20,084 nucleotides of DNA from a virus: the IMG/VR virus record IMGVR_UViG_3300001686_000190, positions 1 through 20,084 of that record, one strand, 5' to 3'. Below, piece after piece: positions 9,079-16,137 of the stretch. Each line of letters opens with the position of its first letter. The first letter of the stretch is position 1. A model generated the notes under the pieces. The model saw only the letters and a program-made list of their open reading frames with translations. It had not been told where the DNA came from and made no database searches. Position numbers and translations under genes: made by a program.

Positions 9079-9110
9079 CCGATACGATCACGGTTCAGGT
9101 GGAAAAGCAA
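9079..9110 (-). promoter_or_regulatory. Weak promoter-like pair upstream of the nozzle gene
   Basis: On the minus strand TTGCTT (9105-9110) is followed, after 20 bases, by TATCGG (9079-9084). This would start transcription about 150 bases before the nozzle gene, which is cut off from the fibre gene by the opposing accessory genes. The spacing is longer than the usual 17 and the -10 is poor, so this is only a candidate. The same TTGCTT...TATCG pair occurs with a 19-base spacer ahead of the lipoprotein gene. Confidence 0.2.
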
Positions 9111-9177
9111 GCCAGCATACATAGACGGGCGTCGCCGCCGCGATCCGATGTCACCGGGTCGTGCAACGCTGGGCTCT

Positions 9178-9402
9178 ATGGCCAGCTTCTGCGCGATCTG
9201 CACCGAACCGCCACCACCCGGGACCGAGCTCGTAGACCTCCCCCTGGGCAAGGATTCCGCCCTGGTGGCGGTCTGCGCCGACTGCGACACGGTCCATCCG
9301 CGATCGGGCCGGTACACGTTCGCGGGCATCGGCCGTGGCGGCGCGCCGAGCACGAAGACGTGCAACATGGGCGACGGGAACCACAGGACCCGTATTCGTT
9401 GA
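9178..9402 (+). CDS. Small CxxC (zinc-ribbon-like) protein
   Basis: 74 residues on the plus strand. Two CxxC pairs, CAIC at 5-8 and CADC near 35-38, are separated by about 26 residues, the spacing of a treble-clef or zinc-ribbon fold binding one zinc ion. A further Cys is near residue 62. The tail is Gly- and basic-rich. Codons are strongly G/C-ending at the third position, as expected for a real gene here. No clear Shine-Dalgarno sequence precedes the ATG; an in-frame ATG at 9148 would add ten residues. It ends one base before the stop of the opposing 56-residue gene. Function is unknown: a small regulator, anti-host protein or nucleic-acid-binding protein are all possible. An overlapping minus-strand frame in the same place shows no such motif. 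Confidence 0.5.
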   Translation: MASFCAICTEPPPPGTELVDLPLGKDSALVAVCADCDTVHPRSGRYTFAGIGRGGAPSTKTCNMGDGNHRTRIR

Positions 9403-9403
9403 C

Positions 9404-9574
9404 CTACCCCTTGCGCGCGGTGGGCGCGAGCGGCGGCGCCGCTTCGGACTCCAGCAACTCCGGAGGCAGCAGCGGGTAGCGCGGTCCGGAGTCGTGGTAG
9501 CTCCTCGTCACGGGGTCGAAGTCCAGATCGATCCGCGGAACAGGTCCTGTTTCGTCGATGTTACGAGCGGACAT
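9404..9574 (-). CDS. Tiny hypothetical protein, 56 residues
   Basis: ATG at 9572-9574 to TAG at 9404-9406, 56 residues. The product starts MSARNIDETGPVPRIDLDFD, continues with a Tyr- and Pro-containing middle (SGPRYPLLPPELLESE) and ends in a basic tail. It has no hydrophobic segment or known motif. The stop lies one base from the stop of the opposing CxxC gene, a tight fit that argues both frames are used. There is no strong ribosome binding site (GGTGG lies rather far upstream). It is transcribed in the same sense as the structural genes and might be the last gene after the fibre gene, or silent. Not recognised; could be spurious. Confidence 0.4.
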   Translation of the reverse strand: MSARNIDETGPVPRIDLDFDPVTRSYHDSGPRYPLLPPELLESEAAPPLAPTARKG

Positions 9575-9598
9575 CGAGCCAGCGTACCACCAGTGACC

Positions 9599-9643
9599 GG
9601 CGCGGCGCCGTAGTTACCGGCTTCGCCCCGGCGACGCCGCGCC
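9599..9643. repeat. GC-rich dyad in the intergenic region
   Basis: A perfect 9-bp outer stem, GGCGCGGCG (9599-9607) with CGCCGCGCC (9635-9643), encloses a smaller CCGG/CCGG stem (9617-9620 and 9628-9631). It lies between the start of the 56-residue gene and the lipoprotein gene promoter region. No T-run follows on either strand, so it is not a standard intrinsic terminator. It might act as an RNA structure, a factor-dependent stop or a protein site. Confidence 0.35.
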
Positions 9644-9724
9644 AATCCGGACGACAGTCCCACCGGCGCTCACTTGTAGTCCGTTTGTTGATCATTTCTC
9701 ACGCAAGCGATTCTACGTACGCCG

Positions 9725-9755
9725 TTGCTTTTTTCTCGCTCTAGGCGCCTATCGT
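9725..9755 (+). promoter_or_regulatory. Candidate promoter and operator of the lipoprotein gene
   Basis: The 9680-9760 stretch is clearly AT-richer than its surroundings. TTGCTT (9725-9730) and TATCGT (9750-9755) are spaced by 19 bases, a weak sigma-70-like match. Within the spacer is a perfect 10-bp palindrome TAGGCGCCTA (9742-9751), placed where a repressor would block polymerase. Other short palindromes lie just upstream: TGATCA (9689-9694) and TACGTA (9714-9719). The promoter call is inference from these patterns. Confidence 0.3.
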
Positions 9756-9761
9756 TTGAAC

Positions 9762-9782
9762 GCGACCGCTAGTTACGGTCGC
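9762..9782 (+). promoter_or_regulatory. Hairpin just upstream of the lipoprotein ribosome binding site
   Basis: A perfect 7-bp inverted repeat GCGACCG (9762-9768) and CGGTCGC (9776-9782) with a 7-base loop CTAGTTA. It ends one base before the GAAGGG ribosome binding site (9784-9789) and 14 bases before the GTG start. It could be an operator or an RNA hairpin in the leader that protects the transcript or controls access to the ribosome binding site. Confidence 0.45.
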
Positions 9783-9796
9783 AGAAGGGTGTAACT

Positions 9797-10804
9797 GTGA
9801 AATCTTCGCTATTGTGTGGAATTCTTGCGTTTATTGTAGTCGGGTGCGCCGGAGCTCCTCCGGAGGAGCTCGCGCTGCCGCTGCGGAATGTCGGGCTGAT
9901 CGGATCGGTGTCCGCGACGGCCGATGCGGTCAGCCAGGCGTCGGGAGTGCCTCCGCTTGGGGAGGGCGTCGCGCCGATCTCGGGATCCGCGGGTGACGGC
10001 GCCACGGTGGTGACGCAGGTCGGCGGGTGGAGCGGCGGGCCGGGCGCGGTGCGGTGGCACGGCGGACAGTGGGTGATGCCTTACTCGCCGCGGTCGGGCG
10101 CGACGCTGCAGAACGTGAGCTGCGACATCTGGAACCCGACGACGAGCGCGCCCGCCAACGTGCTCGTCGAGGTGGTCTCCTCGAACGGTCAGGTACTCGG
10201 CTCGGCCACGGCGCCGGCCAGCACGACCGCGGTGATCCGCGCGTGGCCGTTCGTCGGCGCCCATCCGGTGATCGACGGCGAGCAAATCGTGGTGAGGCTC
10301 TCGGCCACGGACGCGATGACCCACCAGTGGACGACCGGCGCGCAGGACACCACGGTGATCGGCTGCGCGGTGAACGAGGCGCGGACACACACGATCGTCG
10401 TCCCGGTTCCCGCCGCTGTCGCTCGCACTGGCGGCGGCGTGCCTGCCGCATCGCTGCAAAGCGGGTCCGCCAGCTGGCTCGTGGCCTCGACCGGAGAGCT
10501 CGTGTATCCGTTGCCGGTCTACGCGGGCGACGTGATTACGGGCTTCCGGGTGTTCGGAAACAAGCAGTCAAGTTCCAGCACGCGCCTCGCCGCCACGCTC
10601 ATGACCGCGTCATCGTCGGGCGGCTCCGTCACCGGATCGGCTACGGCCTCGAACCAGATCGCGGCGCCGGGGTCTTTCGTCCTGACCGTGACCGGGCTGT
10701 CGACTGTCGCCGCAGCCGGCAACAGCTACGTCATCCAGGCCGACTCTACGACGGGATCAAGCCTGGATATCTGGACGGATGCAGAAGTGACGATTGCCCG
10801 GTAG
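9797..10804 (+). CDS. Exported lipoprotein with two similar beta-rich domains
   Basis: 335 residues on the plus strand, opposite to the structural genes. The GTG start has a good site, GAAGGG (9784-9789), seven bases upstream. Residues 1-17 form a lipoprotein signal peptide: MKSS, a hydrophobic core LLCGILAFIV, then the lipobox VVGC with Cys17 as the lipidated residue. After a flexible stretch (18-75) there are two domains of like pattern, about 86-190 and 226-333. Both have V-x-P...G.....L/F, then a strand pair ending G-SATA, then a V-rich strand and an I-W near the end. Cys109 and Cys190 could pair. The signal-peptide codons are less G/C-rich than those of the neighbours. Phage lipoproteins such as T5 Llp block receptors against a second phage; that role is only a guess here. 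It ends four bases from the stop of the tail fibre gene. Confidence 0.75.
   Translation: MKSSLLCGILAFIVVGCAGAPPEELALPLRNVGLIGSVSATADAVSQASGVPPLGEGVAPISGSAGDGATVVTQVGGWSGGPGAVRWHGGQWVMPYSPRSGATLQNVSCDIWNPTTSAPANVLVEVVSSNGQVLGSATAPASTTAVIRAWPFVGAHPVIDGEQIVVRLSATDAMTHQWTTGAQDTTVIGCAVNEARTHTIVVPVPAAVARTGGGVPAASLQSGSASWLVASTGELVYPLPVYAGDVITGFRVFGNKQSSSSTRLAATLMTASSSGGSVTGSATASNQIAAPGSFVLTVTGLSTVAAAGNSYVIQADSTTGSSLDIWTDAEVTIAR
9852..9871. repeat. Perfect 20-bp palindrome inside the lipoprotein gene
   Basis: GAGCTCCTCCGGAGGAGCTC is its own reverse complement over 20 bases. It lies about 55 bases into the lipoprotein gene, just past the lipidated Cys codon, and codes for part of the sequence GAPPEEL. 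It could be a downstream operator, form an RNA or DNA cruciform, or be chance in GC-rich coding DNA. Confidence 0.5.
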
Positions 10805-10808
10805 TCGT

Positions 10809-11996
10809 TCATTCCGAGTAAGTGATGGTTGCCCCGTAGACCCGCCCATTGGCGGCGCTCATGGCGACTTCGAGGAAGTACGCCTCGCCGGTCAACACGG
10901 TGTGAGCAATGCCAGACATGGTTTGGGACTCGATCGCTGATCCCGAACTGTCCGCGACGCCTGCCGCGACGTCGTTCATCACCCCGGTGGCATGGTTGAT
11001 GCGACGGAGCTTCGGGGTGATGCCGCCGCCCGTGGCGTTCGGGTTGTAGAACTGCTGGTAGGTCGCGATCGTCTTGCCGACCGGCAGATCGACCCACGCG
11101 GCCATGGTGCCGCCACCGGCGGTAAACGTGGCGTAGCCGCTCGCGGATACGAACGTGAAGGTCGAGCCGGGGTTGTCGCTGTTGAACAGCGATGCGTGGA
11201 TGTTGATCTCCCTCGCCCCGTGCCGGTACCGCCCCGTGCCGCTCACGGTGATGTCCTGGTTCGCCGCGGCGGTGAGACCTGCGCTGGCGGTAATCAGGGC
11301 GCTGAACGTCGCCGCGGTCGCCACCGTGTTGCTGAAGATCGCCTGGCCCGTGTTGTCGATCTGCTGGAGCACGGTCGAGCCCGGCAGCGCGAGCGGCCAC
11401 GTCACCGTGTACTGGCCCGCGATCCCCGCCGGAGCCGCGAGTCCGACGAAGATCGCGCCGGTGGTGTTGAACGGGAACAGGCGCAGGTCCGCGCTGCGCA
11501 GCCGCGCCCAGCCGTGCGCGTCGACCGTCCCCTCCTTGAACTCGTACCCCTTCTGGCCGTCGTTGTAGTTCAGCGTCGCGCTCACGCTCGTGTAGTCGCC
11601 GCCGATCCCGCCGACGAACGCGGCGAAGTTCAGCGTGTTGCCCGCGGTCATCTGAACCTTGTTGCCGGCGCTGTTGTGCCAGTACAGCTCGTTGGCAACG
11701 AGGCCGCTCGTGCCGTCGCTCACGAACAAGCTCGTGCGCTGCCCGGCCGTGAGTCCCGCGCTGGCGATCGCCGAGAACTGCACCCGGTGGAGCTGCGTCG
11801 GCGCCCACAGCGCGCTGAAGGGCAGGTCCGCGTTGATGTTCAGCCCGGCGACCGGGACGAGCGGACCATGCCCCGGGGTGTGGTCCATCACGTCCAGGAT
11901 CGCGAGGTTCGCGTCCAGCGTGTCGCCCCACGTGCCAGAGCCGGGCGCGCCGCGGACGGGCAGGGTCATCAGCGTATTCGGTAGAACGGTAGGCAT
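10809..11996 (-). CDS. Tail fibre protein
   Basis: 395 residues. Near the N-terminus (23-35) is WGDTLDANLAILD, the anchor motif seen at the start of many fibre proteins (W-G-D-T-L-N-x-N-L). A second conserved patch follows at about 103-145: ELYWHNSAGNKVQMTAGN and GGIGGDYTSVSA, typical of podovirus tail fibres. The remainder is Gly/Thr/Ser/Ala-rich and beta, as in trimeric fibre shafts, ending in a putative receptor-binding tip. No beta-helix lyase motif was seen, in contrast to the two spikes upstream. A TAGGAG sequence overlapping the previous gene's stop may serve for ribosome binding. The gene is the last of the right-hand structural cluster and converges with the lipoprotein gene. Confidence 0.75.
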   Translation of the reverse strand: MPTVLPNTLMTLPVRGAPGSGTWGDTLDANLAILDVMDHTPGHGPLVPVAGLNINADLPFSALWAPTQLHRVQFSAIASAGLTAGQRTSLFVSDGTSGLVANELYWHNSAGNKVQMTAGNTLNFAAFVGGIGGDYTSVSATLNYNDGQKGYEFKEGTVDAHGWARLRSADLRLFPFNTTGAIFVGLAAPAGIAGQYTVTWPLALPGSTVLQQIDNTGQAIFSNTVATAATFSALITASAGLTAAANQDITVSGTGRYRHGAREINIHASLFNSDNPGSTFTFVSASGYATFTAGGGTMAAWVDLPVGKTIATYQQFYNPNATGGGITPKLRRINHATGVMNDVAAGVADSSGSAIESQTMSGIAHTVLTGEAYFLEVAMSAANGRVYGATITYSE

Positions 11997-12009
11997 GTCA
12001 GCTGTGCTC

Positions 12010-13593
12010 CTACGGCGTCGTGCCGTCGATCCAGAGTCCGAGCGTGGCGCCCGCGGTGAGCAGCGACGCCAGCGCCGCGTTGGCGCCGCGCGAGCCCGTG
12101 ATGGTGGGCCGCGTCGTCGCCGCGGCGGCGAAGAATCCCAGCTTCGTGCTCATGTGCCGGAAGCTGCCATCCGTGCCAAAGCGCAGGATGTTCGAGCCGC
12201 CGGTGAGATAGTCGAGGTCCAACACGCCGCCGCCGCCACTGGGATAGACCAGGCCGTAGACGTTTCCGCCGGCATGAGTGAGCCAGGCCTGCACGCGGTC
12301 ATCGCCAGCGGGACCGGCGCCCGCGCCAACCACATCGAGGCCGGCCAGGTTCAAGCTCGATCCGCTGAGCTGGCCGGCGGCGGTGAACCACGCCTTGGCC
12401 GCGCCTGCCGCGTTCTGGAACACCGCGCTGTTGCCGCTGCCGATCGGCACGAAGTTGAGCGCGGGCGGCGCCACGACCTCCGGCGTCACGTACCACGGCA
12501 CGTTGCCGGCCGCGTAGGTCACGCCGTTCTTGAGGTCCTGCAAGATCGGGTTGACCAGGTTCGGGTTATAGACCCCGCGGATCTGGATCGTGTTGCTCTG
12601 CACCACGTTCGTGATGGTGATGCCGGCGGCGACCGTGGCCGCGTTGGCCAGGATCTGCACGCCGTCGATCAGCACGTGGGACACGCCGTCGATCTTGATG
12701 CCGAATCGCCCGGTCGCAGCGGTCCCCTGTTCGATGTGCGTGTTGTAGAAGTTCCACTGTGCCGCGGCGCCGACCCCCTTCAGGTGGAGCGCGCTTGAAC
12801 CGGCGGTGCTCTCGCCCTGGTGCTCGCTGGTCAGGTTGACGCACAGGATGCCCGTCGCCGCGTTCGGATTGCCGACCGTCTCCTCGATCAGGACGTTGTG
12901 CCCTCCGCTGTGCAGTACCCACACGTTCTCGATCAGGATGGGCCCCATCCCGTTGGAGGCGAACACGCGCAGCCCTACGCTCGAGCTGTCGAGGATAACG
13001 ACGTCGCGGATGTAGCTGTTGATGAACAACGAGCCCCACGACACCAGCGCCTCGGAGCACGTCGCGCCGCCGGCCTTGTTGCCCTCGATCTGCAAGGACT
13101 CGATGAACGCGTACTCCTGCGTCCCGTCCTGGTGCTGGTTCCTGATCGCGGACGTGTCGTTGAACGAGGACGCCAGCTTGATGATCGTCGCCGGCGGGCC
13201 GGCCCCGCGGAGCCCCGTGCCCGGCTTCTGGATGATCGGCGACTTGATCAGGTAGGTCCCCGGGGGGAACTCCGCGAACCCGCCGACCGCCGCTCCGCTG
13301 CTCGCGGCCGCCGCCGCGGTGATGGCCGCGTTGATTGCCGGAGCATCATCGGCGGCTCCGTCGCCGATGGCCCCGTAGTTCTTCACGTTGAAGGCCATCG
13401 TGCGGGCGGTCAGCGTGGCGATGCTGTCGCCGTGGTCCGCTGCCACCACCGCCGCCGCGCGCGCCTTCTCCTGCAGGTCCTGGAGGTTCTGCTCGGCCTG
13501 GATCATCACCCGGTCGGTCGCCGGATGCCCGGTGTCGGCCAGCGACGCCACCGAAACGTCACGCGGCGGCTTGGGGACGCGACGGGCCGGCAC
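12010..13593 (-). CDS. Tailspike with pectate-lyase-type beta-helix (second spike)
   Basis: 527 residues from a GTG one base after the adaptor gene stop. Residues 20-62 form a short helical, coiled-coil-like N-terminal part (AEQNLQDLQEKARAAAVVAA) that probably attaches to the virion. Residues 67-80, MAFNVKNYGAIGDGAADD, are the hallmark opening of the pectate-lyase-3 superfamily; FPPGTYLIKSPIIQ follows, the 'F-P-x-G-x-Y' motif. Then come right-handed beta-helix turns with regular I/V-x-I/V strands (for example ILIENVWVLHSGGHNVLI) to about 340. The C-terminal 150 residues are Gly/Ala-rich and may form the trimer tip. Such spikes bind and often cleave capsule or other surface polysaccharide; catalytic residues cannot be named without a structure. 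Confidence 0.8.
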   Translation of the reverse strand: MPARRVPKPPRDVSVASLADTGHPATDRVMIQAEQNLQDLQEKARAAAVVAADHGDSIATLTARTMAFNVKNYGAIGDGAADDAPAINAAITAAAAASSGAAVGGFAEFPPGTYLIKSPIIQKPGTGLRGAGPPATIIKLASSFNDTSAIRNQHQDGTQEYAFIESLQIEGNKAGGATCSEALVSWGSLFINSYIRDVVILDSSSVGLRVFASNGMGPILIENVWVLHSGGHNVLIEETVGNPNAATGILCVNLTSEHQGESTAGSSALHLKGVGAAAQWNFYNTHIEQGTAATGRFGIKIDGVSHVLIDGVQILANAATVAAGITITNVVQSNTIQIRGVYNPNLVNPILQDLKNGVTYAAGNVPWYVTPEVVAPPALNFVPIGSGNSAVFQNAAGAAKAWFTAAGQLSGSSLNLAGLDVVGAGAGPAGDDRVQAWLTHAGGNVYGLVYPSGGGGVLDLDYLTGGSNILRFGTDGSFRHMSTKLGFFAAAATTRPTITGSRGANAALASLLTAGATLGLWIDGTTP

Positions 13594-13594
13594 G

Positions 13595-14314
13595 TCAGAA
13601 CCCCCGGCGCCAGGCGTCGAGCTCGCCGTCCCACGAGTCCCCGCCCGGCCCCTCGCGCAGGTTCAGGTACTCGGGACCGCTCGCGTCGCGCTCGCTCGCG
13701 CCCTTCATGATGCGCACCGCGGTCATGTTGAGCTGCTGCATCCACGGCGCCGGGTCGCGGCCCTGGGTGTTGTAGAGCCGGACCAGCGCGCCGTAGACCG
13801 AGTACTCCTCCCAGCTGTTGTAGAAGTTGCGGCCGTTGGTATCGAGGGTCGGCGCGACAGGCGTGTAGGTCACCCGCAGCGTGTAGATCTGGTCGGGCGT
13901 GGGGTAGAGGTCGATCCCCCGCGCGGTCAGCCGGTGCGCGGCCGGGCGCCCCTCGGTCGTGCCGTAGCGCAGCCGGTCCTTGATGCCGATGCGCGGCAGC
14001 GGGACGAAGTCGGCGCCGTCTTGGCGGTCGATCGCGCGCACGATCCAGGCGTCCGAGGGCGTGAGCGCAAAACCCTGGTGGGCGACCGTGAAGACGTCAT
14101 CGAGCGTGTCGAAAAAGCCCTCGTTCTGCTGGACGATCAGCTCGTAGCCCTCGGCGAACGCCGCTTGGAGCTCCGCGGTCAGGTACGAGTCCGGGAAGCG
14201 CACGACGTTGCGCGCGTCGCCGCGGTTGCGCACGATGGTGATGAGGTCGCTGAGCGTCTTGGTGACCGCAGGGCCGCCGAGATCCGCAGCGAGGTCGGAT
14301 GCTAGATCGCTCAT
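13595..14314 (-). CDS. Head-tail adaptor (connector) protein, T7 gp11 position
   Basis: 239 residues from the ATG at 14312-14314, which overlaps the TAA of the preceding spike gene (TAATG). The pattern is that of podovirus adaptors: N-terminal helices with a buried aromatic patch (EGYELIVQQNEGFFDTL), a loop with L-x-P-S-D-A-W-I-V-R-A-I-D, then a beta part RGIDLYPTPDQIYTLRVTYTP and a C-terminal helix bundle with NSWEEYSVYGALVRLYNTQG. Adaptors form a ring under the portal and hold the nozzle. T7 gp11 is a little shorter (about 196). The family resemblance is by pattern rather than exact motif. It is unusual that spike genes flank it on both sides. Confidence 0.6.
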   Translation of the reverse strand: MSDLASDLAADLGGPAVTKTLSDLITIVRNRGDARNVVRFPDSYLTAELQAAFAEGYELIVQQNEGFFDTLDDVFTVAHQGFALTPSDAWIVRAIDRQDGADFVPLPRIGIKDRLRYGTTEGRPAAHRLTARGIDLYPTPDQIYTLRVTYTPVAPTLDTNGRNFYNSWEEYSVYGALVRLYNTQGRDPAPWMQQLNMTAVRIMKGASERDASGPEYLNLREGPGGDSWDGELDAWRRGF

Positions 14315-16137
14315 TACGAGATGACTCCGAAGGATTTCCAGGTGCCGGGCGAGCCCCCGGTGACGCATATCCAGCCCGCGAACCCCCCGGAGATCGGGTC
14401 GGCGTTGAACACGACCTCCCCCGCCACGTGGGTTCCAGTGCTCGGCGCCGCGGCGCGCGTGCCCACGCCGAGCAGCGAGGTGTTGAGCTTCGTGATGCCG
14501 CTGGCCGTATTGAGCTGCACGTCGCCGTTGGCGGTCTCCAGCGCCCAGTTGATCTCAGCGTTCGCCGCGGTGGCCTGCAGGCCGACGTTCCGCAGCGAAC
14601 TGCCGCCGCCGGAGTGCGTGCTGATCGACTGCGCCTGAACGCCGAACGACTGCGTGAACCCGGCGCTGGTGTCGTAGGTCCCGTTCTGCCGAACCTGCAG
14701 CAATGCGGACGTCGCGGTCTGTCCGCTCACGCTGGAGTTCACGAACACGGCCGGGTTGGCGCCCGGCGTCTGGACCGTGAGCTTGCCGTTGATCGTGTGG
14801 ATGGCCGCCGTGCTCGCGCCGAGCACGCGCCCGGCCGCCGCGCTGGTCTCGATGTCGAAGGCCGGCGTCCCCGCGCCGAGGTTCACGAACGCCTTCGCCC
14901 GGAAGCTGTCATCGATGCCGCCCACGCGGATCTGCGTGTCCGTCGCGTTCGGCGTCTGGGCCGCCTGGACCGCCACGATGGCCTCGAGGTTGCCGACCGA
15001 GTTGCCCGGTGGCGCCGCAACGCCGCGAAGCTCGAAGAACTGCGCCTTGCCGACCGTGACCCCGTACCTGGTGTGAGCTGCCACGGCGGTCAACGTGGTG
15101 AAGATCATCGCGTCGCTGACCGTGCAGCCCTGCACGCTGCTCGTGGTCGGCGCGCCGCCGGGCGACTGAACCGAGCCGCCGGCGCCGTAGCCAGCGACCT
15201 CGCCGACCGACACGAACGACTGCTGGTCGACGCCCTGGTAGCCAGCGCCGTCCACGTGCTCGAACCAGGGGCGCACGATGGACACCGAGTACGAGCCCTG
15301 CCGGATTTCGATCGCGCTGCTGGTCGGCGTTCCGCATCCGACGAGCTGTGCGTCCACGAGGCGCGTCTTGCCGGCCCGGTCGATGGTCAGCGCGCGGTCG
15401 CTGTTGAAGGAGTACAGGTTGCGGATCGTCGCCTGGTCGGAGCGAGGTCCCAGGTAGAGGCCGTACTTCGAGTAGAGGGACACGACGTAGTCGAAGATGT
15501 TGATGTCGGACTGGACACCGACGAAGCTCGCCTCGAAGTGCTCGATCCCGACGTTGCGGAGGACGACCTGACCGCCGCGCCAGTCCCAGATCCCGTAGGC
15601 CCCCGCCTTGTAGGCGCTCGCGCCGCCGGGATTGCTCACGAGCGCGGTGTCCGGCGCGCCGTGCGAGATCCACAGGTCCTCGAATAGCTGGTCCTGCAGC
15701 CCGTTGTACTCGTTCGCGTCCCACGAGTGCCCGTTGTCGGTGCCGATCTGGAAGCAGGGCCCCGTGCCCGTGAACGAGATCTCCGTGCCGCCATCGACGT
15801 TACGATTCGCGAAGTCCCCGACGAGATGATGGCTCCTCGTGGTGATGAACAGCGTGGACGTCACCAGATACTTGCCCTTCGGGAAGTACAGCGTGCGGCC
15901 TTGCGTTGCCGCGAGAGCGGCCTGGATGAACGCGGTGCAGTCCGTCACCCCGTCGCCGATCGCCCCGTACTGCAGCACGTTGACCGCGTTCACGAGGATC
16001 GCCGTGCGAAGGTCGTTGAGCGCACCGAACACGAAGCCGGTATCGCTCGCCGCCCACTGCCGGGTGATGTCGCTCGGCGCATTCCGGTCAGTCTTGGGGG
16101 CGGGGAACACTGGTGTGCCGTATACGAAACTTGTCAC
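14314..16137 (-). CDS. Tailspike with pectate-lyase-type beta-helix (first spike)
   Basis: 607 residues. The GTG start (16135-16137) has a strong GGAGGG site (16144-16149) six bases upstream and overlaps the preceding stop as GTGA. Residues 1-50 are a likely virion-binding cap. At 52-67, VNVLQYGAIGDGVTDC is the pectate-lyase-3 opening, followed by LYFPKGKYLVTSTL. A right-handed beta-helix runs to about 340 with short turns such as IRNLYSFNSDRALTIDRAG. A second beta-rich part (350-530) and a C-terminal module GTHVAGEVVFN...GFAGWICVTGG...WKSFGVIS follow; that ending is common to many phage spikes and related proteins and probably helps trimer formation. It most likely recognises or degrades a host surface polysaccharide. 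Confidence 0.8.
   Translation of the reverse strand: MTSFVYGTPVFPAPKTDRNAPSDITRQWAASDTGFVFGALNDLRTAILVNAVNVLQYGAIGDGVTDCTAFIQAALAATQGRTLYFPKGKYLVTSTLFITTRSHHLVGDFANRNVDGGTEISFTGTGPCFQIGTDNGHSWDANEYNGLQDQLFEDLWISHGAPDTALVSNPGGASAYKAGAYGIWDWRGGQVVLRNVGIEHFEASFVGVQSDINIFDYVVSLYSKYGLYLGPRSDQATIRNLYSFNSDRALTIDRAGKTRLVDAQLVGCGTPTSSAIEIRQGSYSVSIVRPWFEHVDGAGYQGVDQQSFVSVGEVAGYGAGGSVQSPGGAPTTSSVQGCTVSDAMIFTTLTAVAAHTRYGVTVGKAQFFELRGVAAPPGNSVGNLEAIVAVQAAQTPNATDTQIRVGGIDDSFRAKAFVNLGAGTPAFDIETSAAAGRVLGASTAAIHTINGKLTVQTPGANPAVFVNSSVSGQTATSALLQVRQNGTYDTSAGFTQSFGVQAQSISTHSGGGSSLRNVGLQATAANAEINWALETANGDVQLNTASGITKLNTSLLGVGTRAAAPSTGTHVAGEVVFNADPISGGFAGWICVTGGSPGTWKSFGVIS

Noticed and set aside
9042-9368. Minus-strand open frame opposite the CxxC gene
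   Set aside because: No motif, Arg/Pro-rich; the plus-strand frame has two CxxC pairs and a better composition. Not fully excluded.
9575-9796. Phage attachment site or integrase-linked element
   Set aside because: No integrase, tRNA fragment or direct repeat is seen; the palindromes fit regulation better.
14314-16137. Spike genes as host pectate lyases carried as cargo
   Set aside because: Each has a short N-terminal virion-anchor-like part, lies within the structural operon with coupled starts and lacks a signal peptide, so they are virion spikes.
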